Assembly (NCBI GenBank): GCA_964497825.1
Contig: CAZCFA010000100.1
Coordinates: 1 to 6,825, forward strand
From: RHKX01 sp964497825
GTDB taxonomy: Bacteria > Actinomycetota > Thermoleophilia > Solirubrobacterales > 70-9
Reading direction: 5' to 3'
Length of the DNA: 6,825 nt
A program made the position numbers and the translations under genes. The notes below the pieces were generated by a model. The model was not told where the DNA came from and did no database searches. It was given only the letters and a program-made list of their open reading frames with translations. The stretch's first letter is position 1, and each line of letters opens with the position of its first letter. This document shows positions 1 through 6,194 of this stretch, piece after piece.

Positions 1-314
1 CCGATCAGCCCGCCCCAGTCGTGGACGACGAGCACGACGGGCCCGAGCTCGAGCGCGACGACGAACCGCTCCAGCGTCGCCACCAGCCGCTCCCAGGTGT
101 TCGGCGGGTCGGCGGGCGAGCGCCCCGAGCCGGGAAGGTCGGGGGCGATCGCGCGATGACCCGCCGCGGCAACCGCGGGCAGCAGGTCGCGCCACATGTA
201 GGAGGTCTCGGGGAAGCCGTGGACGCAGAGCACCGGCGGCCGGCCGCGATCGGCGCCGGGCAGCGCCTCGCGGTAGCTGAGGCCGGCAGCCTCGCGCAGC
301 TCGACGGCGCTCAC
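1..314 (-). CDS. Alpha/beta hydrolase, epoxide hydrolase / haloalkane dehalogenase type (N-terminal part; runs off the left edge)
   Basis: Only the first 104 codons are in the window; the C-terminus lies beyond base 1. The translation begins MSAVELREAAG and shows the alpha/beta hydrolase core: HGFPET at residues 33-38 region (the HGxP oxyanion-hole motif common in epoxide hydrolases), the strand-turn APDLPGSGRS at about 57-66, and the nucleophile elbow VVHDWGG near 97-102. The elbow places an Asp (about D99) where serine hydrolases have Ser. Asp plus HGxP is known for epoxide hydrolases, haloalkane dehalogenases and fluoroacetate dehalogenases; the acid and His of the triad are off the window, so these cannot be separated. 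No signal peptide is seen, so it is probably cytoplasmic. The GTG start at 314-312 overlaps the TGA of the upstream PI-PLC-like gene (GTGA), which implies translational coupling and fixes the start. It is the last visible gene of the operon. Confidence 0.88.
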   Translation of the reverse strand, partial: MSAVELREAAGLSYREALPGADRGRPPVLCVHGFPETSYMWRDLLPAVAAAGHRAIAPDLPGSGRSPADPPNTWERLVATLERFVVALELGPVVLVVHDWGGLI

Positions 315-1318
315 GTGCCGGGCGGGTGGATCTTCGCGGCGGGCAGCCGGTTGAGCCGGTCGACGACCTCGAACAGGTCGCCGTAGCCGACCTGGTCGAC
401 GGCGATGATGTTCGGGTAGCGGCCCCGGACCGCGGCGCACTCGCTCGCGCGCCCACCGATCACGTCGTAGGAGTTGACCGCCGCGGAGGCGGCGGGATCG
501 GGGACCGCCGGCGCCACCGACGGCGACCAGTGGTTCATCAGAAACAGCGATCCGCTGAGCCCGCCGCGGTTGGGCGCGCAGCTCGCGGGCCAGTTCGCGG
601 GGTCGGTCAGCTTCGACGGCGGGTTGAAGGTGTAGGGCGTCTCCTGCAGCAGGCCCTCGTAGGTCGGCCGGTACCAGGCGGGGTCGATCGCCTTGTCGTT
701 GTCGGCGAGCATCACGACCCGGTGACCCTTGCGGATCATCTTCCGCAGCGACGGCCACGGCGAGCGCGGCCCCCGGTAGACGTAGTCGAGCAGCCCGCTC
801 TTGCTCATCGCCGCGACGAAGTCGTTGTTGGAGATGTAGTCCTCGTTTTCGATCACCAGCACCTCGGCCGGGTTGTGCCGCAGCCACCTGCGGATCCGCC
901 GCAGCGCCGGCGCCAGCGGCGTCGCGCCGATCTCGCAGTACTCGTGGCACAGGTAGGTGCCGCGGGCGCCGGTCTCGACGTCGCCGTCGTCGTCGGTGCG
1001 GACGGTGCCGTCGGCCTGCAGCCGGCCGTAGTGGGTGTCGATCAACAGCGCCCGGACGCCGAGGTCGAGCTGGCCCGGGATCGCCTGCGTCTGGTTCGGG
1101 AGCAGGAAGCCGAGCTCCTGCGCCGACATCGCGTTGTGGGCGCCCGCGAGCACGACCTGGTCGAGCGAGCGCTTGCAGAGCCGCTTGGCGCCGTTGCAGC
1201 GCTTCGGGTGCGCGAGCCCGTGCGGCTTCGCCGCCGCGGCGGCGGGCAGCGCGCAGACCCCCAGCCCGAGGACCACGGCGAGCAATGCGAGCTGGACGCG
1301 GCGGCGCACGAGCACCAC
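311..1318 (-). CDS. Secreted PI-PLC-like phosphodiesterase (phospholipase C X-domain, TIM-barrel family)
   Basis: 335 residues. Residues 1-30 form a signal peptide (VRRR n-region, Leu/Val/Ala core, Ala-rich cleavage area), so the product is exported; no lipobox. The body matches the PI-specific phospholipase C superfamily: AGAHNAMS (catalytic-type His61 followed by Asn62), DLGVRALLIDTHYG (Arg89, Asp94), YLCHEYCEIG (second catalytic-type His125 between Cys124 and Cys128), LVIENED (155-160) and LFLMNHW (258-264). These enzymes cleave phosphodiester bonds of inositol phospholipids through a cyclic phosphate; the real substrate is unknown. Six cysteines follow the signal (41, 48, 124, 128, 247, 294), which suits disulfides outside the cell. 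The start is a GTG; no clear Shine-Dalgarno is present, and GTGs at 1315 and 1309 would also leave a good signal peptide. It lies 82 bp after lipoprotein A and overlaps the next hydrolase by 4 bp. Confidence 0.88.
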   Translation of the reverse strand: MVLVRRRVQLALLAVVLGLGVCALPAAAAAKPHGLAHPKRCNGAKRLCKRSLDQVVLAGAHNAMSAQELGFLLPNQTQAIPGQLDLGVRALLIDTHYGRLQADGTVRTDDDGDVETGARGTYLCHEYCEIGATPLAPALRRIRRWLRHNPAEVLVIENEDYISNNDFVAAMSKSGLLDYVYRGPRSPWPSLRKMIRKGHRVVMLADNDKAIDPAWYRPTYEGLLQETPYTFNPPSKLTDPANWPASCAPNRGGLSGSLFLMNHWSPSVAPAVPDPAASAAVNSYDVIGGRASECAAVRGRYPNIIAVDQVGYGDLFEVVDRLNRLPAAKIHPPGT

Positions 1319-1377
1319 GGTATCGCCAGCGCGGTGCTCAGGGGCGGATTCGTCTTCGAGCAGCGATGCCGCCGGCT

Positions 1378-1391
1378 CCGACGATCGTCGG
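1378..1391. repeat. 14-bp perfect palindrome in the gap between lipoprotein A and the PI-PLC gene
   Basis: CCGACGATCGTCGG is self-complementary over all 14 bases and sits in the 82-bp gap, 10 bp past the stop of lipoprotein A. It could be an operator, or a weak hairpin (5-bp stem, GATC loop). No T-run follows, so it is not a standard intrinsic terminator. In GC-rich DNA such a palindrome can arise by chance. Confidence 0.3.
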
Positions 1392-1400
1392 TTCGCGGGA

Positions 1401-3170
1401 TCAGCGTGGGTGCTGGTGATCCATCCCGGCGCGGAGCTCGCTCCGGCTCAGCTTGCCGGCCGGGACCGGCACCGCCCGGTAGGAGAACGTCCCCGGGAAG
1501 TCGAGCGCGAACGTTCGCGACCCGTCCGGCATGTACTCGACGACCGGATGGTCGGTGGTGCCGACGCCACCCCACGCGGCCAGCCAGCTCCCCGCGGGCG
1601 ACAGGCGCGCCGAGCCGCAGCAGATCGCCGCCGGCACGTCGGGATCGCTGAGCGATCCGAGCAACGTCGCGGTCCCCGCGTTCGCGTCGATCTCATAGTG
1701 GACGGCCCGCGGCGGCCGCCCCTGGAGCTCGCCGTTGTCGTGCGCGGTCAACGTGCCGTCGGGCAGGATCCGGACGTCGTGCTGTCCACCGAGCGGGTTG
1801 GCGGCATGCGGGTCGTTGAGAACCGTGAGGCTCTCCGGCGTCGGCGAGCCGCCGAGCTTCCAGACGACGTCGCCGCTGTCGCGGTCGATCTCGTAGATCG
1901 CGTCGGTGTGGCGTAGCGAGATCACGATCGAGTCGCCGTCGACGTCGACGGCGTTCATGTGGAAGGCGTCGAACTGGTTGTCCTTTGCCCGCGGGATCGC
2001 GAAGTCGTCCCACCAGTGGCCCGTCTCATCGAGGCTGATGTGGTCCTTGCTGTTCCAGGTCCAGACGACGGTGCCGTCGGGCTTGACCTCCTGAAGCTCG
2101 GCGTCGAGGACGATCCCGTCCGGGGGGCCGCCGTATGGCGTCAGGTCGGTCGGATTCGACCGCGGCCTGTAGGTCATCAGCATGTAGTCGCCGTTCGCGA
2201 GCAGCAGCATGTCGTGGGAATCGAGCGTGCTGCCGACCGTTTGCAGCGTGTTCAGCAGGTTGCCGTCGAGATCGCGGATCTCGTACTTCGTTCCGCCGCT
2301 CGAGGCGGCGAGGGTGCCGTCGGCGAGCAGCTTGAAGTCGTTCGGCGTGTCCGGGTCCCAGCGCCACCAGACCGGCACGCCGTTGCCGTCGAAGATGATC
2401 GCGTATCTCAGCGGCGAGACCATGTACCACTTCCGCTGGGCCGGCCCGTACTTGTCGAAGGTCCAGTCCGGGAAGTTGTTGGGCAGGCATCGCACGTGAT
2501 AGGTCGAGGTGCCGACGTCGGTCTGCGTCCTGAACGAGAACTCCTGCTCGGAGCCCAGCGGCACGGTCTCGGTGAACGTGCCGTTGCGGTCGGGACCGCC
2601 GTCGACCGAGACCTCCTCGTCGACCGGCGCCTCGACGTCGACGTCGACGGGCCCGTCGTTGCAGCGGGTCACGTAGTCGGGCACGTCGGGGTCGAAGTCG
2701 GGATAGAGGCCCGGGTCGGTGCTGATCGCCAGCTGCGCGGGCCCGCTGCCGGTCCTGAACGTCTGATCGCCGCCGCAGACCTCCTGCGGCTGGCTCCCGC
2801 CGGGCTCCCTTGCGCAGAGCCGGAAGTGGTACTTGCTCTCGGGGTCGAGCCCGCTGAGATCCTCGGAGACCGATGCGGTCTCGCCGCCGGTGAGGTCGAT
2901 CGAACGCTGGCTGGTCTCGGAGCCGTAGTTCTTCGTCGGCCCGTACTCGAACCAGTAGGTGGCGGTGCCGTCGCTGGTCTCCGCGACGATGCCCGTGATC
3001 GTCGCCGATGTAACGCCGACGTCCTCGGCCGGCTGGGTGATGCCCCACGCGCAGCCGCCGAGCAGCGCCGCAGAAGCGGCGGCGAGGACGGCGAAGCCCG
3101 CCCGGAGAGGCATTCGTCGACCCCTGCGTGGGGCCGGCGGAGAAGGGTTCCGGTCGTGGTTCGTCTTCAT
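1401..3170 (-). CDS. Arylsulfotransferase (ASST) family lipoprotein A
   Basis: 589 residues. An Arg-rich n-region and Ala/Leu core end in the lipobox LGGC, with Cys40 as the predicted lipidated residue, so it is a surface lipoprotein. Domains: FN3-like sandwich (about 45-140), a second sandwich resembling cadherin-like domains (about 144-230, with PDFDPDVPDYV and YHVRC), then an ASST-type beta-propeller (about 250-575). ASST enzymes move a sulfo group from an aryl sulfate to a phenol through a sulfo-histidine, without PAPS. By motif, E. coli ASST His252, His356, Arg374 and His436 correspond to His319 (DSHDML), His404 (FHMN), Arg420 (SLRHT) and His464 (GGQHDV). Mature cysteines pair plausibly as 119/132, 170/228 and adjacent 517-518. 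The ATG at 3170 has AAGGGA 5 nt upstream; an in-frame ATG at 3113, also behind a purine run (AGGGG), is an alternative. Residues 34-250 are almost identical at DNA level to lipoprotein B. Activity is inferred from family. Confidence 0.9.
   Translation of the reverse strand: MKTNHDRNPSPPAPRRGRRMPLRAGFAVLAAASAALLGGCAWGITQPAEDVGVTSATITGIVAETSDGTATYWFEYGPTKNYGSETSQRSIDLTGGETASVSEDLSGLDPESKYHFRLCAREPGGSQPQEVCGGDQTFRTGSGPAQLAISTDPGLYPDFDPDVPDYVTRCNDGPVDVDVEAPVDEEVSVDGGPDRNGTFTETVPLGSEQEFSFRTQTDVGTSTYHVRCLPNNFPDWTFDKYGPAQRKWYMVSPLRYAIIFDGNGVPVWWRWDPDTPNDFKLLADGTLAASSGGTKYEIRDLDGNLLNTLQTVGSTLDSHDMLLLANGDYMLMTYRPRSNPTDLTPYGGPPDGIVLDAELQEVKPDGTVVWTWNSKDHISLDETGHWWDDFAIPRAKDNQFDAFHMNAVDVDGDSIVISLRHTDAIYEIDRDSGDVVWKLGGSPTPESLTVLNDPHAANPLGGQHDVRILPDGTLTAHDNGELQGRPPRAVHYEIDANAGTATLLGSLSDPDVPAAICCGSARLSPAGSWLAAWGGVGTTDHPVVEYMPDGSRTFALDFPGTFSYRAVPVPAGKLSRSELRAGMDHQHPR
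2422..3071 (-). repeat. 650-bp near-perfect direct repeat, copy in lipoprotein A
   Basis: This block matches 4218-4867 at a constant offset of 1796 bp with only three mismatches (2439, 2453, 3039); 2454-3038 is 585 bp without a difference. It codes for residues 34-250 of lipoprotein A: the end of the signal peptide, lipobox, FN3-like domain and second sandwich. On the 5' side of the gene, similarity stops 6 codons before the lipid Cys; on the 3' side it stops where the propeller begins. A further 39 bp (2362-2400) also match at the same offset after a divergent 21-bp island. Confidence 0.97.
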
Positions 3171-3175
3171 CTCAG

Positions 3176-3181
3176 TCCCTT
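3176..3181 (-). promoter_or_regulatory. Shine-Dalgarno of lipoprotein A
   Basis: AAGGGA lies 5 nt before the ATG at 3170, inside the 32-bp gap after the TAG of lipoprotein B. It supports this start over the internal ATG at 3113. No promoter-like sequence is evident in the gap, so A is probably read on the same transcript as B. Confidence 0.7.
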
Positions 3182-3202
3182 GTGCAGTGCTTGCGTCATC
3201 GG

Positions 3203-4948
3203 CTACCGCGGGTGCTGGACGTCCATGCCGTCGCGCATCTCCGCCCGACTGATCTTTCCGGCTGGTACGGGCACCGTTCGATATGGGTTCGTCGCGAAGA
3301 CCAACCTGAAGGTCCGCGTCCCGTCGGGCGCGACCTCGGTTATCCCATTGGTGCCAAGCGGGAAGCGACCCCAGTCGACCAGCCAGCTCCCCGACGGTGA
3401 TCGCCGTGCCGACCCGCAGCAGACCGCCTCTGCAACCTCCGGCAGCCCCGAGATCGACTCCAGGTAGGTCGCCGTCCCGGCCTCGGGATCGATCCCGAAG
3501 CGAACGGCGCGCGGTGGCCGATCTTGCGTCTGGCCGTTATCGAACGCGGTCAGCGTGCCGTCCGAATGCAGCCGCACGTCGTGCTGGCCTCCGAACGGTC
3601 CACCGGTCGCGGGATCGCCGATCACGTTCAGGCTCTCGGGCGTCGGTGTGCCACCGAGCTTCCAGACGACGTCGCCGCTGTCGCGGTCGATCTCGTAGGC
3701 GGCGTTCGTGTGGCGCAGCGAGACGACCAGCGACCCCGAGTCGATGTCGAGTGCGTTCATATGGACGACGTCGTAGCCGTCGGCATGATTCGGCAGCACT
3801 CGCGCCTGCCACCACTCCGTCGGCGTCTCCTCCAGCCCGATGTGATCCTTCGTGTTCCACGACCAGATGAGATCGCCGTCGGGATCGATCTCCTGAACCT
3901 CGTTGTCGAGGACGGTCGCATCCGCGGGCCCGCCAAAGGCGGTCAGGTCCACCGTTCCAGGACGTGGAACCCCAGCCATCACCATGTAGTTGCCGTCCGG
4001 CAGCAGCAGCATGTCGTGGGTGTCGGCGTCCGCTCCGACCGGTTTCAGCGTGTGCAGCAAGGTCCCGTCGAGCGTTCGGATCTCGTACTTCTTCGTCGCT
4101 CCGAAGGCGAGCGTCCCATCAGCGAGCAGCTTTGCGTCGACGGCGCCGGCGGCCGCCCGCCACCAGACCGGCACGCCGTTGCCGTCGAAGATGATCACGT
4201 AGCCGTTGTTGGTCGTGATGTACCACTTCCGCTGCGCCGGCCCGTACTGGTCGAAGGTCCAGTCCGGGAAGTTGTTGGGCAGGCATCGCACGTGATAGGT
4301 CGAGGTGCCGACGTCGGTCTGCGTCCTGAACGAGAACTCCTGCTCGGAGCCCAGCGGCACGGTCTCGGTGAACGTGCCGTTGCGGTCGGGACCGCCGTCG
4401 ACCGAGACCTCCTCGTCGACCGGCGCCTCGACGTCGACGTCGACGGGCCCGTCGTTGCAGCGGGTCACGTAGTCGGGCACGTCGGGGTCGAAGTCGGGAT
4501 AGAGGCCCGGGTCGGTGCTGATCGCCAGCTGCGCGGGCCCGCTGCCGGTCCTGAACGTCTGATCGCCGCCGCAGACCTCCTGCGGCTGGCTCCCGCCGGG
4601 CTCCCTTGCGCAGAGCCGGAAGTGGTACTTGCTCTCGGGGTCGAGCCCGCTGAGATCCTCGGAGACCGATGCGGTCTCGCCGCCGGTGAGGTCGATCGAA
4701 CGCTGGCTGGTCTCGGAGCCGTAGTTCTTCGTCGGCCCGTACTCGAACCAGTAGGTGGCGGTGCCGTCGCTGGTCTCCGCGACGATGCCCGTGATCGTCG
4801 CCGATGTAACGCCGACGTCCTCGGCCGGCTGGGTAATGCCCCACGCGCAGCCGCCGAGCAGCGCCGCCAGCAGGGCCAGGGCCGGAGCAGCGGTCCAGCG
4901 GCAGAGCCGACGCCGGCGCTTACCCGGACCGATGACCTGACTCGACAT
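3203..4948 (-). CDS. Arylsulfotransferase (ASST) family lipoprotein B
   Basis: 581 residues from the ATG at 4948, chosen because GGGGAGGG stands just upstream and the product then starts with a compact lipoprotein signal: KRRRR n-region, Ala/Leu core, lipobox LGGC with Cys34. A longer frame to 5035 would run through the likely promoter and add a tail unlike a signal peptide. Domain order equals lipoprotein A: FN3-like (about 39-134), cadherin-like sandwich (about 138-224), ASST propeller (about 244-567). Putative active-site residues are His311 (THDML), His396 (VHMN), Arg412 (SLRHT) and His456 (GGQHDV), spaced exactly as in A. Cysteines 113/126, 164/222 and adjacent 510-511 mirror A. The propeller is only about 60% identical to that of A by eye, so acceptor or donor preference may differ. 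First gene of the apparent operon; A follows after 32 bp. Confidence 0.9.
   Translation of the reverse strand: MSSQVIGPGKRRRRLCRWTAAPALALLAALLGGCAWGITQPAEDVGVTSATITGIVAETSDGTATYWFEYGPTKNYGSETSQRSIDLTGGETASVSEDLSGLDPESKYHFRLCAREPGGSQPQEVCGGDQTFRTGSGPAQLAISTDPGLYPDFDPDVPDYVTRCNDGPVDVDVEAPVDEEVSVDGGPDRNGTFTETVPLGSEQEFSFRTQTDVGTSTYHVRCLPNNFPDWTFDQYGPAQRKWYITTNNGYVIIFDGNGVPVWWRAAAGAVDAKLLADGTLAFGATKKYEIRTLDGTLLHTLKPVGADADTHDMLLLPDGNYMVMAGVPRPGTVDLTAFGGPADATVLDNEVQEIDPDGDLIWSWNTKDHIGLEETPTEWWQARVLPNHADGYDVVHMNALDIDSGSLVVSLRHTNAAYEIDRDSGDVVWKLGGTPTPESLNVIGDPATGGPFGGQHDVRLHSDGTLTAFDNGQTQDRPPRAVRFGIDPEAGTATYLESISGLPEVAEAVCCGSARRSPSGSWLVDWGRFPLGTNGITEVAPDGTRTFRLVFATNPYRTVPVPAGKISRAEMRDGMDVQHPR
4218..4867 (-). 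repeat. 650-bp near-perfect direct repeat, copy in lipoprotein B
   Basis: Partner of 2422-3071, same orientation, three mismatches in 650 bp (4235, 4249, 4835). It encodes residues 28-244 of lipoprotein B. Of the mismatches, 4249 changes Gln234 here to Lys240 in A. The absence of synonymous differences over 585 bp, next to strongly diverged propeller and signal sequences, points to recent sequence homogenisation. Confidence 0.97.
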
Positions 4949-4950
4949 GA

Positions 4951-4958
4951 CCCTCCCC
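4951..4958 (-). promoter_or_regulatory. Shine-Dalgarno of lipoprotein B
   Basis: GGGGAGGG followed by TC and then ATG at 4948. The GGGGA core has about 5 nt spacing. This strong purine run decides the start in favour of 4948 over the upstream in-frame ATG at 5035. Confidence 0.75.
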
Positions 4959-4989
4959 AGGGACCGAGCGCAAGGACGATTACGAACCG

Positions 4990-5019
4990 AACATAACAAG
5001 TAACAAACCGCACTGCCAG
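4990..5019 (-). promoter_or_regulatory. Candidate promoter of the ASST operon
   Basis: Reading the minus strand: CTGGCA (5019-5014) as -35, 18-nt spacer, TATGTT (4995-4990) as -10; each agrees with the sigma-70 type consensus at 4 of 6 positions. Transcription would begin near 4983 and give a leader of about 35 nt before the ATG at 4948. It lies in the only AT-rich patch of the intergenic region. Other alignments of this patch are possible. Confidence 0.35.
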
Positions 5020-5198
5020 TCAGATCCTTGCGCATCTCGCGTCCGCGGCCGGCAGAGCCGTTCGATCCGTGTGGGCCGGGCGTGCGCGGCCGGGGGAGGG
5101 GATCCGATCGAGGCCGACGCGCGAGCTGAGAGCGGCCGTCGCGGCGAGACGCCCCAGCGAACCCCGCGTTGCGTGCTCGCAGGGCCGCGGGCGGCCGC

Positions 5199-5204
5199 TA
5201 CCCT
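5199..5204 (+). promoter_or_regulatory. Candidate -10 box of tRNA-Cys
   Basis: TACCCT fits the actinobacterial TAnnnT pattern and stands 14 nt before the first base of the mature tRNA, a normal distance. I see no convincing -35 element upstream. Confidence 0.35.
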
Positions 5205-5218
5205 ACCCCGTCGCCCCC

Positions 5219-5289
5219 GGCGCCTTGGCGGAGTGGCTACGCAGCGGCCTGCAAAGCCGTTTACGCCGGTTCGATTCCGGCAGGCGCCT
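5219..5289 (+). tRNA. tRNA-Cys (GCA)
   Basis: 71 nt forming a full cloverleaf. The acceptor GGCGCCT pairs with AGGCGCC (5219-5225 / 5282-5288). The D arm has GCG/CGC. The anticodon stem GCGGC/GCCGT closes the loop CTGCAAA with anticodon GCA at 5251-5253. The T arm GCCGG/CCGGC carries the loop TTCGATT. The base at position 73 is T, the known discriminator identity base of tRNA-Cys. The 3' CCA is not encoded and must be added. Its 3' part (5261-5289) overlaps the end of the alpha/beta hydrolase gene on the other strand. Confidence 0.97.
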
Positions 5290-6121
5290 CTGGCGCGGTG
5301 TGCTCGAGCACCGCGGTCGTTATCGCGTCCCAGTCGGGTCGGAAGAGGCCGTGGCCGGCGCCGTCGAGGGCGAGCAGCCGCGCGCCCGGAATCTCCGCGG
5401 CGAGCGCTCGCCCGTGCTCGATCGGGAACATCGGATCAGCGCTGCCGTGGATCACCAGCGTCGGCGCGACGATCGCCGACAGCGGCTCGCGCGGCGGCTC
5501 GGTTTCCGCCAGGGCCAGATCGTGGTTCTGCAACGCGGCGGGGTTCCGGGTCCGGGCGACGTCGGCGCGCACGAGCTCGCGGGTCGCCGCCGCGTCGAAT
5601 CGGCGCGCCTCGCCCGCCAGCAGACGCTGGTAGGCGGTCAGATACTCGATCACCGAGTCGCTGTCGGCCCAGTCCACGGTGGCGCTCGCGACGAAGCGCC
5701 CGAAGGCCTCGTTCGGCGGCGGCAGCCCGCGGTCGCCGGCCGTCGCCGGCGTCGTGCTGATCAGGACCAGCGAGAGGACGCGGCCGGGGTGCTCGAGGGC
5801 GAGTACCTGCGCGCAGCCGGCGCCCGCCGAGGCGCCGACGAGGTGCGCCGCGGCGAGCCCGTAGGCGTCGAGCACGGCCGCCGCATCGGCGCTGAGGTCG
5901 GTGCCGCTGTAGGTGGGCCGACCCGGTGGGCAGGTGGCCGAGCGCCCGGTGTCGCGGTGGTCGTAGCGGATCACGAAGCGGCCGCCGCCGGCCAGGGCCC
6001 GGCACAGGTCCTCCTCCCACCAGAGCATCGATGCGCCGCTGCCCATGATCAGGAGGATCGGCGGGTCGGCGCGATCGCCGAACGCCTCGGTGCAGAGCTC
6101 GACCCCGTTCGCCTCGATCAT
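5261..6121 (-). CDS. Alpha/beta hydrolase (serine type)
   Basis: 286 residues from the ATG at 6121, giving MIEANGVELCTEAFG, a usual beginning for this fold; the frame stays open upstream to 6367, but that extension is Arg-rich and covers the neighbouring gene in another frame. Core motifs: oxyanion region IMGSGAS (25-31), YDHRDTGRS (53-61), nucleophile elbow GASAG with Ser98, acid Asp229 in GSADPMFP, and His257 in GAGHGLF, so a complete Ser-Asp-His triad. No signal peptide; cytoplasmic. It resembles esterase/lactonase-like members with HRDTGRS, but the substrate cannot be told. GGGAGG lies too far (about 18 nt) before the ATG to be a good ribosome site. The gene follows the small secreted protein after 73 bp. 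Its last 9 codons and TAA stop lie antisense within or at the edge of tRNA-Cys. Confidence 0.9.
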   Translation of the reverse strand: MIEANGVELCTEAFGDRADPPILLIMGSGASMLWWEEDLCRALAGGGRFVIRYDHRDTGRSATCPPGRPTYSGTDLSADAAAVLDAYGLAAAHLVGASAGAGCAQVLALEHPGRVLSLVLISTTPATAGDRGLPPPNEAFGRFVASATVDWADSDSVIEYLTAYQRLLAGEARRFDAAATRELVRADVARTRNPAALQNHDLALAETEPPREPLSAIVAPTLVIHGSADPMFPIEHGRALAAEIPGARLLALDGAGHGLFRPDWDAITTAVLEHTAPEAPAGIEPA

Positions 6122-6194
6122 CCGCTCGGCGATCCCGCACCTCCCCCCGACGTCGGTCTCACGGTGCCTGCGGTTGCGACGCGGGCCGCCTGCC

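Larger units (their letters stand above)
4949..5218. other. Divergent intergenic region between lipoprotein B and tRNA-Cys
   Basis: 270 bp without a credible gene. The part near lipoprotein B (about 4980-5015) is clearly richer in A/T than the surroundings and holds the candidate promoter of the operon. The part near tRNA-Cys is very GC-rich and contains a short inverted repeat GGCCGC-GG-GCGGCC at 5183-5196 and a TACCCT box at 5199-5204. Confidence 0.6.

Noticed and set aside
326..1651. 441-codon plus-strand open frame opposite the PI-PLC-like gene
   Set aside because: Antisense shadow of a high-GC gene: low-complexity Arg/Ala/Val-rich product without motifs, while the minus strand encodes a clear signal peptide and PLC motifs.
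2630..2650. Short GTCGAC-type repeat resembling a microsatellite
   Set aside because: It only encodes the VDVDVE stretch in both paralogues and consists of about three units; codon bias explains it.
1959..4996. Two long plus-strand frames (1959-3467 and 3524-4996) with similar sequences
   Set aside because: Their mutual similarity is only the complement of the duplicated ASST region; the products are Arg/Val/Gly-rich with no domain, and the minus strand frames have lipobox and catalytic motifs.
4949..5035. N-terminal extension of lipoprotein B to the ATG at 5035
   Set aside because: It would cover the AT-rich promoter patch and put 29 non-signal residues before a well-formed lipoprotein signal; GGGGAGGG supports the start at 4948.
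5183..5196. GC inverted repeat as a terminator
   Set aside because: Six-base stem, two-base loop and no T-run on either strand; chance structure in GC-rich DNA.
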